From positions 1,550,001 through 1,614,000 of the forward strand of contig NZ_CP123897.1 in NCBI RefSeq assembly GCF_029910655.1: a stretch of DNA of 64,000 nt, written 5' to 3'. A program made the position numbers and the translations under genes. Position 1 is the stretch's first letter. Each line of letters starts with the position of its first letter. Of the stretch, positions 25,581-33,884 are shown one piece after another. Origin of the DNA: Methylomonas sp. UP202 (GTDB lineage: Bacteria > Pseudomonadota > Gammaproteobacteria > Methylococcales > Methylomonadaceae). Under the pieces are notes generated by a model that made no database searches, was not told where the DNA came from, and saw only the letters and a list, made by a program, of their open reading frames with translations.

Positions 25581-26636
25581 GTGAAAATCGACGTTTTGAT
25601 CGTCGGTCAGGGTTTGGCCGGCAGCCTGCTAGCCTGGACTTTACTACGGCGCCGGCTGCGCGTCGTGTTGGTTGACGACGGCCGGGAGAGCGCGTCGAAA
25701 GTCGCGGCGGGTTTGATTAACCCGATCACCGGTCGGCGTTGGGTAAAGGCGGCATATCTGTCGCAGATGTTGCCGGCGGCGATGTCTTGCTACCAGGCGT
25801 TGGCGAATCACTTTGGGCAAGCGTTTTTCGTCGAAATGCCGATGCTGCGGCTGTTGCGGGATGAGCGCGATCGTCAGCGGGTGATCGCTCGGCTGGAAGA
25901 CCCAATATACGAAGGCTTTCTGACCTTCGACGCAACTTTGCCGGTAGGCTTGCGATCGCCGTTCGGCGCGGTTCTGCAGACTAGCACCGGATTTTTACGG
26001 ACCGAGGCCTTGTTGGCGCGAATTCGCGAAGCCCTGCTGGCGATGGGCGTTTATCGTACCGCCGAGCTCGATTGCCGGCAAATCGCGTTGGAACCCGAGC
26101 TCCGCTGGCGAGAGCTGGCTCCGCGCCGCATCGTGTTCTGCGAGGGGCATCGCGCCCGTTTCAACCCGTGGTTCGGCGGTTTGCCGTTTCAGCCCGCCAA
26201 GGGCGAAATCCTGACCGGCGTGACGACCGGGTCCCTGCCGGAGATCATGTTAAATTATCGGCAGTGGTTGGTGCCTCTGGGCGATGGAGGTTTTAAAACC
26301 GGCGCGACCTACGATACCACGCAACTGGACGCGGTTCCGACCGAAGCCGGCAAGCAAGAGCTGCTGGCTGATTTAAGGGCTGTGTACCCCGCGTCGGTCG
26401 ACATTCGAATCGAACAGCATCGGGCCGGTATTCGCCCGACCACGTTGGACAAGCAGCCATTTCTGGGATGTCATCCCCGGCACCGGAATCTCTATATATT
26501 CAACGGTTTCGGCAGCAAGGGTAGTTTGACCATTCCCTGGCTGGCCGAACGCTTTGCCGATTTTTTGCAGCAGCGGGCGGATTTGCCGGCTTGGTGCGAC
26601 GTGTCTCGATACCATGACTCGCATTTCCCTGGTTGA
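25581..26636 (+). CDS. FAD-dependent oxidoreductase, DAO family, MnmC(o)-like
   Basis: A 351-residue flavoprotein with an N-terminal dinucleotide-binding motif, DVLIVGQGLAGSLLAW (GxGxxG), followed by the acidic residue ending beta-2 (VVLVDDG). The C-terminal FAD-contact motif is FNGFGSKGSLTIPWLAE. The substrate domain contains LINPITGRRWVKA. The overall plan is that of glycine/D-amino-acid oxidase-type enzymes, which includes the MnmC(o) domain that removes the carboxymethyl group from cmnm5-uridine in tRNA. Its last 23 bases overlap an MnmM-like methyltransferase gene, a context that favours a tRNA-modification role. The start is GTG directly after the HopJ-like stop. Alternative: a generic amino-acid oxidase. 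Confidence 0.8.
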   Translation: MKIDVLIVGQGLAGSLLAWTLLRRRLRVVLVDDGRESASKVAAGLINPITGRRWVKAAYLSQMLPAAMSCYQALANHFGQAFFVEMPMLRLLRDERDRQRVIARLEDPIYEGFLTFDATLPVGLRSPFGAVLQTSTGFLRTEALLARIREALLAMGVYRTAELDCRQIALEPELRWRELAPRRIVFCEGHRARFNPWFGGLPFQPAKGEILTGVTTGSLPEIMLNYRQWLVPLGDGGFKTGATYDTTQLDAVPTEAGKQELLADLRAVYPASVDIRIEQHRAGIRPTTLDKQPFLGCHPRHRNLYIFNGFGSKGSLTIPWLAERFADFLQQRADLPAWCDVSRYHDSHFPG

Positions 26637-27198
26637 GCGCGCGCACGCCCTGGTGGGCGAATGCGTTAAGCCCGGCGACGTCGTCGTCGACGCAACGTTG
26701 GGTAACGGTCATGATGCCGCATTTCTGGCGCAATGCGTCGGAGCGGCCGGCACGCTGTTCGGATTTGATGTGCAAGCGCGCGCTTTGGAAAACACTCGGT
26801 CGCGCTTGCGCGAGGACGGTTTTCAAGGGCGGGCGGCGTTGACGCTGGCGAGTCACGCCGAAATGGCGGTTCACATTCCGCCACAATGGCACGGCAAGTT
26901 GGCTGCGGTGATGTTCAATCTCGGTTATCTGCCGGGCGGCGACAAAGCGGTCGTCACGACGGCGGCAGCGACGTTAACCGCCTTGGAAACGGCTTGTCGC
27001 TTGTTGGCCTCCACCGGGATCTTGACGGTATTGGCTTATCCCGGTCATCCGGGCGGGGATATCGAAACCGAACGGCTGACAACGTGGTGCCATGCGCTGG
27101 ACCCGGCCGGTTTTGCCGTCGAACGGGTTGCCAGTGGATCGGACAAACCGACTGCTCCCCGGCTTTTTGCGATTCGAAAGCGAGTCCATCTGATATGA
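26614..27198 (+). CDS. MnmM/YtqB-like SAM-dependent methyltransferase
   Basis: A 194-residue class I methyltransferase. Motif I is VVVDATLGNGHDAAFLAQ, followed by LFGFDVQ ending in the acidic strand. The diagnostic motif is VMFNLGYLPGGDK, characteristic of the PF06962 family. The C-terminal strand region is LTVLAYPGHPGG and PTAPRLFAIRK. Family members such as B. subtilis YtqB (MnmM) methylate nm5-uridine at the tRNA wobble position to mnm5. The ATG at 26614 lies inside the end of the FAD oxidoreductase gene (23-base overlap), suggesting translational coupling. Together they may replace the fused bifunctional MnmC of enterobacteria. Function by homology is likely; the pairing is inference. Confidence 0.83.
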   Translation: MTRISLVERAHALVGECVKPGDVVVDATLGNGHDAAFLAQCVGAAGTLFGFDVQARALENTRSRLREDGFQGRAALTLASHAEMAVHIPPQWHGKLAAVMFNLGYLPGGDKAVVTTAAATLTALETACRLLASTGILTVLAYPGHPGGDIETERLTTWCHALDPAGFAVERVASGSDKPTAPRLFAIRKRVHLI

Positions 27199-27230
27199 TT
27201 GCGCTCCTTTTTTACCCACGGACTCGTAAT

Positions 27231-27545
27231 ATGACCGAATTCAACAACGTATCCATCGTCAAGCAAGCCAACGTCTATTTCGACGGTAAGGTTAACAGCC
27301 GGACCATTCTGTTTGCCGACGGCAGCCGCAAAACCCTGGGCTTTATGCAGCCCGGCGAATATACCTTCAACACCGGTGCGCCGGAGTTGATGGAAATTCT
27401 GGCCGGCGAACTGGATGTGCGCTTGCCGGGCAGCGATGCTTGGCAAACCGTCAAGGGCGGCGAGTCGTTTAACGTGGCCGGCAATGCCGAGTTTACGATG
27501 AAGGTTCGGGTGGCCAGCGACTATTGCTGTTCGTTTCTGGGCTGA
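27231..27545 (+). CDS. ppnP: Pyrimidine/purine nucleoside phosphorylase PpnP
   Basis: A 104-residue cupin-fold protein matching PpnP (YaiE, DUF1255). Key segments are EFNNVSIVKQANVYFDGKV, SRTILFADGSRKTLGFMQPG, the cupin turn EYTFNTGAPELMEILAGEL and GESFNVAGNAEF. It ends ASDYCCSFLG, close to the E. coli enzyme in length. It catalyses phosphorolysis of several nucleosides to free bases and ribose-1-phosphate. ATG at 27231 is chosen because it starts the conserved region. It lies 32 bases after the methyltransferase gene and six bases before the NYN gene. Confidence 0.93.
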   Translation: MTEFNNVSIVKQANVYFDGKVNSRTILFADGSRKTLGFMQPGEYTFNTGAPELMEILAGELDVRLPGSDAWQTVKGGESFNVAGNAEFTMKVRVASDYCCSFLG

Positions 27546-27550
27546 GCCGG

Positions 27551-28045
27551 ATGGAGAAGATAGCGATATTTGTCGATGTTCAAAACATTTACTACACGAC
27601 TCGGCAACGCTATCAACGTCACTTCGATTACACCGCGTTTTGGCGTTTGGCGACCTCCGATGCGCAAGTCGTTGTCGCCATCGCCTACGCGATCGAGCGC
27701 GGGGACGGCAAGCAGCAGGCGTTTCAAAACATATTGAGAAATATCGGTTTCACGGTAAAACTAAAACCCTACATCTTGCGTCGCGACGGGAGCAGCAAGG
27801 GCGACTGGGATGTCGGCATCACGTTGGATGTGTTGGATTACGCCGCCGAAGTGGATCGGGTGATTTTACTGTCCGGCGACGGGGATTTCGAACCTCTGTT
27901 GCAGAAAATTCGTCGGGATCACGGTACGGCCAGCGACGTTTACGGCATTTACGGATTGACCGCGCCGGCGCTGATCAAGGCCGCCGACAATTTCATCGCG
28001 ATCGCCGGTGGTTTGTTGAAAGCCGACGACAATCGCAAATCCTGA
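27551..28045 (+). CDS. NYN-domain protein (LabA/DUF88-type putative RNase)
   Basis: A 164-residue protein with the PIN-like NYN fold. It opens with EKIAIFVDVQNIYYTTRQ, where the first strand contains the conserved Asp and Asn. Other acidic residues follow in KGDWDVGITLDVLDYA and VILLSGDGDFEPLLQKIR, the second and third metal-binding clusters. The end is ADNFIAIAGGLL. Homologues are thought to be metal-dependent nucleases acting on RNA; substrate is unknown. The ATG at 27551, six bases after the ppnP stop, starts right at the domain; an upstream TTG would overlap ppnP. Confidence 0.85.
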   Translation: MEKIAIFVDVQNIYYTTRQRYQRHFDYTAFWRLATSDAQVVVAIAYAIERGDGKQQAFQNILRNIGFTVKLKPYILRRDGSSKGDWDVGITLDVLDYAAEVDRVILLSGDGDFEPLLQKIRRDHGTASDVYGIYGLTAPALIKAADNFIAIAGGLLKADDNRKS

Positions 28046-28055
28046 GTTGCTCGGC

Positions 28056-28601
28056 TTATTGTTCGACGTCCTCTTCGAGGATTTCCTTGCCTTTTTCCGC
28101 CGCCGCCGGCTCGGGTTTGGCGTCGGTGGAGTTCGCGGCGCCGGTCCGGCGCGGCAAGGTATCCGGCTCGTCGCTAAACATGCCGCTGATTTTTTCCCAC
28201 ATCGACCGGTCCAGTTCGCGCTTGGGTAAATCCACGCTGGTTTCGGTCGATTCCTTGACGACCGGCAGGGAACTGGGGCGGAAGTCGCCTTGGACACCCA
28301 TCAGATTCTCGCCGTTGAAAAATAGCGAAATGCGTTTTTGCACGCGATCTTCGCCGCTGGGTTGTTCCGAGTATAAGTAATCCCAACGCCGCTCGTGAAA
28401 GGCGTCGGCCAGCATCGGCGAACCCATGATGTAAAGCACTTGGCGTTTGGTCATGTTTGGGCGAAGTTGATCGACCATGCTTTGGTCGATGATGTTGCCT
28501 TGCTCTATATCCAAAGAGTAAACGCCGGGGAGGTTGTTCAAAATGGTGGAGCAACCCGGCAGCGCCAGGCCGGCGGCGAGCAAAACGGCCAGTTTTTTCA
28601 T
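28056..28601 (-). CDS. bamE: Outer membrane protein assembly factor BamE
   Basis: A 181-residue lipoprotein of the beta-barrel assembly machinery. The N-terminus is a lipoprotein signal with lipobox LPGC at about residues 14-17. The BamE (SmpA) domain follows: [51 protein letters not shown] and [18 protein letters not shown]. The tail beyond about residue 110 is a low-complexity charged extension longer than in E. coli BamE (113 aa). The gene is divergent from fur, an arrangement conserved in many gammaproteobacteria. ATG at 28601 is chosen over an upstream in-frame start because it begins the signal peptide. Confidence 0.93.
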   Translation of the reverse strand: MKKLAVLLAAGLALPGCSTILNNLPGVYSLDIEQGNIIDQSMVDQLRPNMTKRQVLYIMGSPMLADAFHERRWDYLYSEQPSGEDRVQKRISLFFNGENLMGVQGDFRPSSLPVVKESTETSVDLPKRELDRSMWEKISGMFSDEPDTLPRRTGAANSTDAKPEPAAAEKGKEILEEDVEQ

Positions 28602-28717
28602 TGCATCATCCAGTGAATTCGGTCGGAAACGGACGGCCATTATCCCATAATTCACCCAGCGCCTGACCGTAAAAAACGATACAATGCCCGGATTGACTGT
28701 TAGACGGGGATAGGCTT

Positions 28718-29137
28718 GTGGAAACTAAGGATTTGCGTAACGCCGGGTTAAAAGTGACGTTGCCCAGACTGAAAATTCTGGAAATACTCGAAAAGCAGCA
28801 AGACGACCACCATCTATCCGCCGAAAAACTCTACAAAATTTTGCTCGCCGAAGGCGAGGAAATCGGTCTCGCCACCGTATATCGGGTTCTGACCCAATTC
28901 GAGGCAGCCGGGTTGGTCAATCGCCACCATTTCGAAGGCGGCAACTCGATATTCGAATTGAACAGCGGCAGCCATCACGACCACGTCGTCTGCATGAAAT
29001 GCGGCAGGGTCGACGAGTTTACCGATGAAGTCATCGAAAAACAGCAGGACGCAATCGCTCGCCGTCTGGGCTATACCTTGACCGACCACAGCTTGTACCT
29101 CTACGGCTATTGCGCCGAGTGCAGTAAAAATCCCTGA
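28718..29137 (+). CDS. fur: Ferric uptake regulator Fur
   Basis: A 139-residue metalloregulator. The winged-helix part has [29 protein letters not shown] and [19 protein letters not shown]. The dimerisation part has the metal ligands [16 protein letters not shown] (CxxC) and YGYCAECSK near the end (second CxxC). Length and spacing are those of Fur itself rather than Zur or PerR. The start is GTG, preceded by ACGGGGATAG. It is expected to repress iron-uptake genes, possibly including the sigma/FecR pairs and the receptor later in this window. Divergent from bamE. Confidence 0.95.
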   Translation: METKDLRNAGLKVTLPRLKILEILEKQQDDHHLSAEKLYKILLAEGEEIGLATVYRVLTQFEAAGLVNRHHFEGGNSIFELNSGSHHDHVVCMKCGRVDEFTDEVIEKQQDAIARRLGYTLTDHSLYLYGYCAECSKNP

Positions 29138-29147
29138 TTCCCCACTT

Positions 29148-30395
29148 ATGTTCAAACCCCTGATCCTGTACATCGGGTTGCGCTACACCCGTGCCAAGAA
29201 GCGTACCCAATTCATTTCATTCATCACTTTGACCTCGGTGCTCGGCATCGCTCTTGGGGTTACCGCGTTGATCACGGTGCTGTCGGTGATGAACGGGTTC
29301 GAGGCTGAACTGCGCGAGCGGATCCTGGGCATGACTGCCCATAGCACGATCACCGGTCGCTACGGGCAATTGGAGGACTGGCGGCTGTTGGAAAACCGTA
29401 CCCACGGTTTGCCGCATGTATTGGGGGCTGCGCCGTTCATTCACGGCCAAGTGATGATCAACGCGGATCGCCAAGTCAGCGGAACGTTGTTGCAAGGCGT
29501 GTTGCCGGAATTCGAAAGCAAGGTTTCCGAAGTCGCCGCGAATATGAAATTCGGCGCGTTAACCGATCTGAAGCCAGGCGAATTCGGCATCATACTCGGC
29601 GCGGAACTCGCCAGTTATTTGGGTGTGATGATGGGCGATAAAGTCACTGTGATTACTCCGCAGATCAACTCGACGCCAGCCGGGATTTTGCCCAGGATGA
29701 AGCGCTTCACCGTGGTTGGAGTGTTTCAGGTAGGGATGTACGAATACGACCGCAACATGGCCTTGATGCATCTGGACGACGCCGGCAAGTTGTTCCGAAT
29801 CGAGCCGGCGGTGTCGGGCCTGCGCCTGAAGCTCGACGATTTGTTCAATGCCCCGCGCATTACTCAAAGCTTGGCCGATACCTTGGGCGACGACTATCGG
29901 GTCAGCGATTGGACGCGTGCCCACAGCAATTTCTTTAAAGCGGTGCAGACCGAAAAACGCGCGATGTTCGTGATCCTATTACTGATTGTCGCGGTGGCGG
30001 CTTTCAACATCGTCTCGACCTTGGTGATGGTGGTTACCGACAAACGCGGCGATATCGCCATTTTGAAAACCCAGGGTTTGAGCAACGGATCGGTCATGGG
30101 TATCTTCATCGTATTGGGTTGCGTGATTGGCAGTATAGGTACTTTGTTAGGAACCGTCGGCGGCGTAGCCTTGGCCTTGAACGTCGAAACGATAGTGCCG
30201 GCCATCGAAAAAACCTTCGGTGTCAATTTCATGCCTTCGGACGTCTATTACATCAGCGAAGTACCTTCCAAACTGATTTGGGGCGATGTGTATTGGATCG
30301 CTTGCGCGGCATTTTTGTTGTCGTTGCTGGCGACCTTGTATCCGGCCTGGCAGGCCGCCAAAGTGAATCCGGCCGAGGTGCTGCGCTATGAGTAA
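29148..30395 (+). CDS. lolC: Lipoprotein-releasing ABC transporter permease LolC/LolE
   Basis: A 415-residue inner-membrane protein with four transmembrane segments: one near the N-terminus ([28 protein letters not shown]), then a large periplasmic domain, then three helices ([62 protein letters not shown]). The N-terminal [14 protein letters not shown] and C-terminal [17 protein letters not shown] are diagnostic of the LolC/E family. It releases outer-membrane-destined lipoproteins to LolA with the ATPase LolD, whose gene overlaps by eight bases. A single permease gene here suggests a LolF-like homodimeric system, unless lolE lies elsewhere. Confidence 0.93.
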   Translation: MFKPLILYIGLRYTRAKKRTQFISFITLTSVLGIALGVTALITVLSVMNGFEAELRERILGMTAHSTITGRYGQLEDWRLLENRTHGLPHVLGAAPFIHGQVMINADRQVSGTLLQGVLPEFESKVSEVAANMKFGALTDLKPGEFGIILGAELASYLGVMMGDKVTVITPQINSTPAGILPRMKRFTVVGVFQVGMYEYDRNMALMHLDDAGKLFRIEPAVSGLRLKLDDLFNAPRITQSLADTLGDDYRVSDWTRAHSNFFKAVQTEKRAMFVILLLIVAVAAFNIVSTLVMVVTDKRGDIAILKTQGLSNGSVMGIFIVLGCVIGSIGTLLGTVGGVALALNVETIVPAIEKTFGVNFMPSDVYYISEVPSKLIWGDVYWIACAAFLLSLLATLYPAWQAAKVNPAEVLRYE

Positions 30396-31092
30396 TCCCG
30401 TGATTTTGCAATGTGCCGGTCTGACCAAGCGTTACGTGCAGGGCGATTTGAATGTCGAAGTGTTGAAGGGTGTCGATCTGTCGATAGCCGCTGGCGAGCG
30501 CGTGGCGATCATGGGGGCGTCGGGATCGGGCAAGAGCACCTTGTTGCACTTGCTGGGCGGTTTGGAAAAGCCCAGTGCCGGTTCGGTAGTACTCGACGGG
30601 GCCGATTTAAATAAGATCGGCGCCGGCAAACTCAGCCAATTGCGTAATCGAGCCCTCGGCTTTATTTATCAGTTTCACCATCTGCTGGGCGAATTTACGA
30701 TCCTCGAAAACGTGGCGATGCCGCTGCTGATCGGAAATCAGTCGATTAAACACGCTAGACAGCAAGCGGTAGAACTGTTGAAAAGAGTGGGGTTGGGGCA
30801 TCGTATGGCGCATAAGCCCGGCGAGTTGTCCGGCGGCGAACGCCAGCGCGCCGCCGTGGCGAGAGCATTGATCAATAAACCGAAATGCGTGTTGGCCGAC
30901 GAACCGACCGGTAATCTGGACAGCAAAACCGCCGAACAGATCTATCAACTGATGCTGGAGTTGAATCGGGAGCTGCAAGTCAGCTTTTTGGTGGTCACTC
31001 ACGACCCCGATTTGGCCGCGCGCATGGATCAAGTGCTGTACATGGAAGACGGTTTGATCGTGTCAGAGCGCAGCCATCATGAGCAGGGTTAG
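30388..31092 (+). CDS. lolD: Lipoprotein-releasing ABC transporter ATPase LolD
   Basis: A 234-residue ABC ATPase. It has Walker [19 protein letters not shown], the Q-loop region [21 protein letters not shown] (the FHHLL stretch is typical of LolD), signature [15 protein letters not shown] and Walker [13 protein letters not shown], with the switch histidine in VVTHD. It powers lipoprotein extraction from the inner membrane together with the overlapping permease gene. The stop is followed by a repeat element and convergent genes. Confidence 0.96.
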   Translation: MSNPVILQCAGLTKRYVQGDLNVEVLKGVDLSIAAGERVAIMGASGSGKSTLLHLLGGLEKPSAGSVVLDGADLNKIGAGKLSQLRNRALGFIYQFHHLLGEFTILENVAMPLLIGNQSIKHARQQAVELLKRVGLGHRMAHKPGELSGGERQRAAVARALINKPKCVLADEPTGNLDSKTAEQIYQLMLELNRELQVSFLVVTHDPDLAARMDQVLYMEDGLIVSERSHHEQG

Positions 31093-31123
31093 CGCTGGAA
31101 CGATTTTCGACGGCGACCGGTAA

Positions 31124-31241
31124 GTAAAACGGTTACCGTCCTTGTAAGTCGCTGGCTGAGCGGAGTCGAAGCCAGCGGCATAACGGACATTGAGGTTTAT
31201 CCCCCTCCGTAGGGAGAGGGATTTTTTTACTTTGAGTTGTA
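31124..31241. repeat. Dispersed repeat element, copy A (single 27-bp unit)
   Basis: This block contains ACGGTTACCGTC, one copy of a unit of the form TAAGTCGCTGGCTGAGCGGAG, a local hairpin CGCTGGCT/AGCCAGCG, ACATTGAGGTTTATCCCCC and GGGAGAGGGATTTTTTTACTT. The same order of elements recurs at 63024-63270, where the 27-bp unit is present four times. The CT-rich/GAGAGGG stem with T-run probably serves as a terminator between the convergent lolD and cohesin-like genes. Confidence 0.75.
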
Positions 31242-31254
31242 TCGTTACAGCGGA

Positions 31255-31875
31255 TTAACCCTTCACGCTAGTATTGCGGTTACGACGTCCGAATATCGCC
31301 AATAAACCGGGCGCAAACAAAAAAGCGGCAGCCGGCACAGGTACCGGTGCGGGATCTTGAGCGGGGATAATGGTCACATTCGCGCCGCGCAACGAACCGG
31401 CCAGCGAAGTACCGTCGAATGAATACACAATTGGGTTGGTAATATTCAGCGGGTTATTCAGCGCGGCGTTTAGCGCTTTGAATTTGACGGTGCCTAGTAA
31501 TGTCGGAGCGGTAATGTTTAAACCCGCTTCCAGCGTGGAAGTCGCCGAAATAGCTTCCGCGAAATGAATTTTGCCGCCGCCGACCGTCGAGATGGAATTG
31601 GCGAAGGTTTCGGTATCCGCGCCGAAAATACTGGCGCTGGTCAGTAATTCGGCGGACAGGTTAGCGCTGTTATACGTTAGATTGAAATCGAATCCGCCGA
31701 AGTCCGCCAGACCATCGACATAAATATTCGCATCGAAAAACGAGCCTACCTCGGCTGTGTAAAGATCGGTATTGCCAGGTAATTCGATGGTCAAGGTTGT
31801 GGCGTTCGCGTTGGAAACGAAGGCCGCGAATCCAAGTGCAAGCACTTTAGAGAAAAGGTGTTTGTGCATCATCAT
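31255..31875 (-). CDS. Cohesin-like domain protein with VPLPA/PEP-CTERM sorting signal
   Basis: A 206-residue exported protein. The signal peptide covers about residues 1-25 (LFSKVLALGFAAFVSNANA). The middle follows the cohesin pattern: TLTIELPGNTDLYTAEVGSF, FFDANIYVDGLADFGGFDF, LTYNSANLSAELL, a GGGKIHFAEAIS segment and LLGTVKFKAL. The C-terminus is a sorting tail: PVPVPAAAFLFAPGLLAIF, a short hydrophobic helix, then basic GRRNRN. This is the VPxPA-type PEP-CTERM signal recognised by exosortases. The protein would thus be processed and anchored or released at the cell surface. The gene immediately upstream on the same strand (66-base gap) encodes a protein with a C-terminal dockerin. No exosortase gene is in the window. 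ATG at 31875 is used; two further in-frame ATGs follow directly. Confidence 0.82.
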   Translation of the reverse strand: MMMHKHLFSKVLALGFAAFVSNANATTLTIELPGNTDLYTAEVGSFFDANIYVDGLADFGGFDFNLTYNSANLSAELLTSASIFGADTETFANSISTVGGGKIHFAEAISATSTLEAGLNITAPTLLGTVKFKALNAALNNPLNITNPIVYSFDGTSLAGSLRGANVTIIPAQDPAPVPVPAAAFLFAPGLLAIFGRRNRNTSVKG

Positions 31876-31941
31876 AAAAGAGTCCGTCGTTAAATTGGCC
31901 GGGAGGAATGTTCCCGGCCTTGGCTGAAAGAGTGTTAGCGA

Positions 31942-33498
31942 TTAGGGTGTCGGCGTGACCAAGGCGCATTGCGGTTTGGTGCAAAGCGACGCGGCTTTCC
32001 GATAGTCGGCGATATTAACCTTGCGGTCGTTGTTTAAATCTGCCGGGTCATTTGCCGCGACCGCTGCGCCGTACTTGGCTTTAATCGTTGCCAAATCGGC
32101 GGAGTCGATGTCGTTATCGGCGTCGGTATCGCCGGGGCCGGTCACTTTAACGGTGTAGTTTTTGTTAACGATGCTGCCGTCGGCATCGGTGGATTCAACA
32201 AAAAAGTTAAATACGCCGACTTTGGATGGGGTGCCGGACAATACGCCGGTACTGGAAGCGATCGTCAAACCGTTAGGCAGGGTACCGCCGGTCGTCGTCA
32301 CGTATGGTGTGTTGCCGCCGAAAACGACCGCGCGTTGCGGGAAGGCTTGGCCAACGTTGCCGCTTTGAATTTCGTTAATCGTCGAAAGCGGTGCGGCTGC
32401 GTTGAATTCGCCCATTTGCGCACCACGGTATGCGCCGACGATGGCCACGCTAGCGCAGTCGAATTCGGTGTCGTTACCGTTAGCGTCGGTAACGGTCACA
32501 ACGTCAACACCGCTGACATTGTCGGCACCCACCGCATCGCACATGGCTTCGCCGCTTTCGCCGTCTATCGAAGCGGCCGGACCCACATATTCGTAGAACT
32601 CGTAGCGTCGGGTCACGACATCCCGTCCGTCCTTCATGTCCTCGGCTTTGCCGGCCAGTTCGGATTTGTTTTTATTGTTTTTATTGTTGGTTTGCAACAG
32701 ATACCATTCCGACTCTACTTCGTCGGGTTCGCCATTGGTCCAATCGGAATGACCGTCGTTATCTTTATCGTCGCCTACCAATTCTTCCAAGGCCAATACC
32801 CGGACTTTATGCGTTTTGGTTTTAATGACCTTCACCCAGCTCGGCTCGCCGAATTGCTTTGCCGGCGGAATAGGTGCTACCGGTGCCGGAATCGCCGCGA
32901 CGACTTGCGCCGGAAATTGCACGACGGCCGGAACTTCGACGATGGGCGGTTGATTCGGAACCGGATTCGGTTTGATCACCGGCGGTTGTACGAAAACCGG
33001 CGGCTGATAAGTGTATGTCGGGGTGCCGACGTTCACCGCGGGACCGAGGACGACTTTGCCGGTGGCGTCCTTGACCAGCCAGTTATATTTGATCGTGCTG
33101 TAAGAGCCGTAGATCCCAACGCCAAAATGCTCGCAACCCTGGTTGACCGAGGGATTGGTGCACATATGGCCATTGGTCGGAGAAATGGCGCCCGGCGTGG
33201 CCGGGTTGGTAAAACCTGTCGTGGTGCCGCTCGCTGTCGGGGCTTCGTAGCGCACGAAGACTTTTGGGTGGTTGGGGTCGCTATTGTCTTCCCGAATCTT
33301 CGGTATGCCGTAATGATTCCATGAGTAAGTGCCGCCGATACTGGTGCTGTGGATGTCGTCAATTTCGATCTCGAAGCCATGGCAGGTTTCGCCGGTATCG
33401 TTGACCGCGTCGAAATTGCCGAGCGAACCGTATGCAGTCGACGCGCCGGCGTCGTGAGTGCTCAGCAAAAAGATTGCCGGCAAGATCAGTTTTCTCAT
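31942..33498 (-). CDS. Secreted protein with Ig-like fold and C-terminal dockerin (518 aa)
   Basis: Residues 1-19 form a signal peptide. The N-terminal domain (about 20-170) contains GETCHGFEIEIDDIHSTS, SWNHYGIPKI and HFGVGIYG; I do not recognise its name. A proline-rich linker (about 170-215) is followed by a charged region with KDNDGHSDW. An Ig-like putative-binding domain (about 370-455) has GTLPNGLTIASSTGVLSGTP. Residues 457-518 form a dockerin with two calcium-loop repeats, DTDADNDIDSADLATIKAKY and DLNNDRKVNIADYRKA. Two cysteines in the tail may form a disulfide. It is probably co-transcribed with the cohesin-like gene downstream, suggesting that the two proteins bind each other at the surface. 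The function of the N-terminal cargo domain is unknown. Confidence 0.8.
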   Translation of the reverse strand: MRKLILPAIFLLSTHDAGASTAYGSLGNFDAVNDTGETCHGFEIEIDDIHSTSIGGTYSWNHYGIPKIREDNSDPNHPKVFVRYEAPTASGTTTGFTNPATPGAISPTNGHMCTNPSVNQGCEHFGVGIYGSYSTIKYNWLVKDATGKVVLGPAVNVGTPTYTYQPPVFVQPPVIKPNPVPNQPPIVEVPAVVQFPAQVVAAIPAPVAPIPPAKQFGEPSWVKVIKTKTHKVRVLALEELVGDDKDNDGHSDWTNGEPDEVESEWYLLQTNNKNNKNKSELAGKAEDMKDGRDVVTRRYEFYEYVGPAASIDGESGEAMCDAVGADNVSGVDVVTVTDANGNDTEFDCASVAIVGAYRGAQMGEFNAAAPLSTINEIQSGNVGQAFPQRAVVFGGNTPYVTTTGGTLPNGLTIASSTGVLSGTPSKVGVFNFFVESTDADGSIVNKNYTVKVTGPGDTDADNDIDSADLATIKAKYGAAVAANDPADLNNDRKVNIADYRKAASLCTKPQCALVTPTP

Positions 33499-33884
33499 GA
33501 GTGGATCCTTGGGAGTGGGTTGCAGTAGAAAATGCTCAATTGAGTGTTTAAAGCGGACCGTATTGAAGCACAGGAAGATAAGTTTTCAATTAAAATGTGA
33601 TTAAGATAACACTATGGGAAAATAATCCGCGCTTCGGCTTTTGACGCGAGCCTCGGGTTTGGTATCCCTGTCCGAGGCGAGTTCGGGAACATCCATGCCG
33701 GCGGCAGACCGAGTTTGGCTGGGCGCCTGTCAAGGTGATAATATTCCGAATTGTTCAATACTGAATCAATCAATGCCTCTCACACTCTTTCCGCACGCGT
33801 TCGTTCGACTGATTTGTTTTCGATGTGGCCTCGATGTGGAAATCACTTCGAGATGCGGCGCACCTAGTCCACTATAAAATCCAC
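33499..33884. other. Divergent intergenic region between dockerin protein and GspE-like gene
   Basis: The 386 bases have no credible gene. The part next to the dockerin gene (about 33520-33640) is AT-rich, with TTTTCAATTAAAATGTGATTA-like content, and presumably holds its promoter. I see no clear operator or terminator. Confidence 0.4.
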
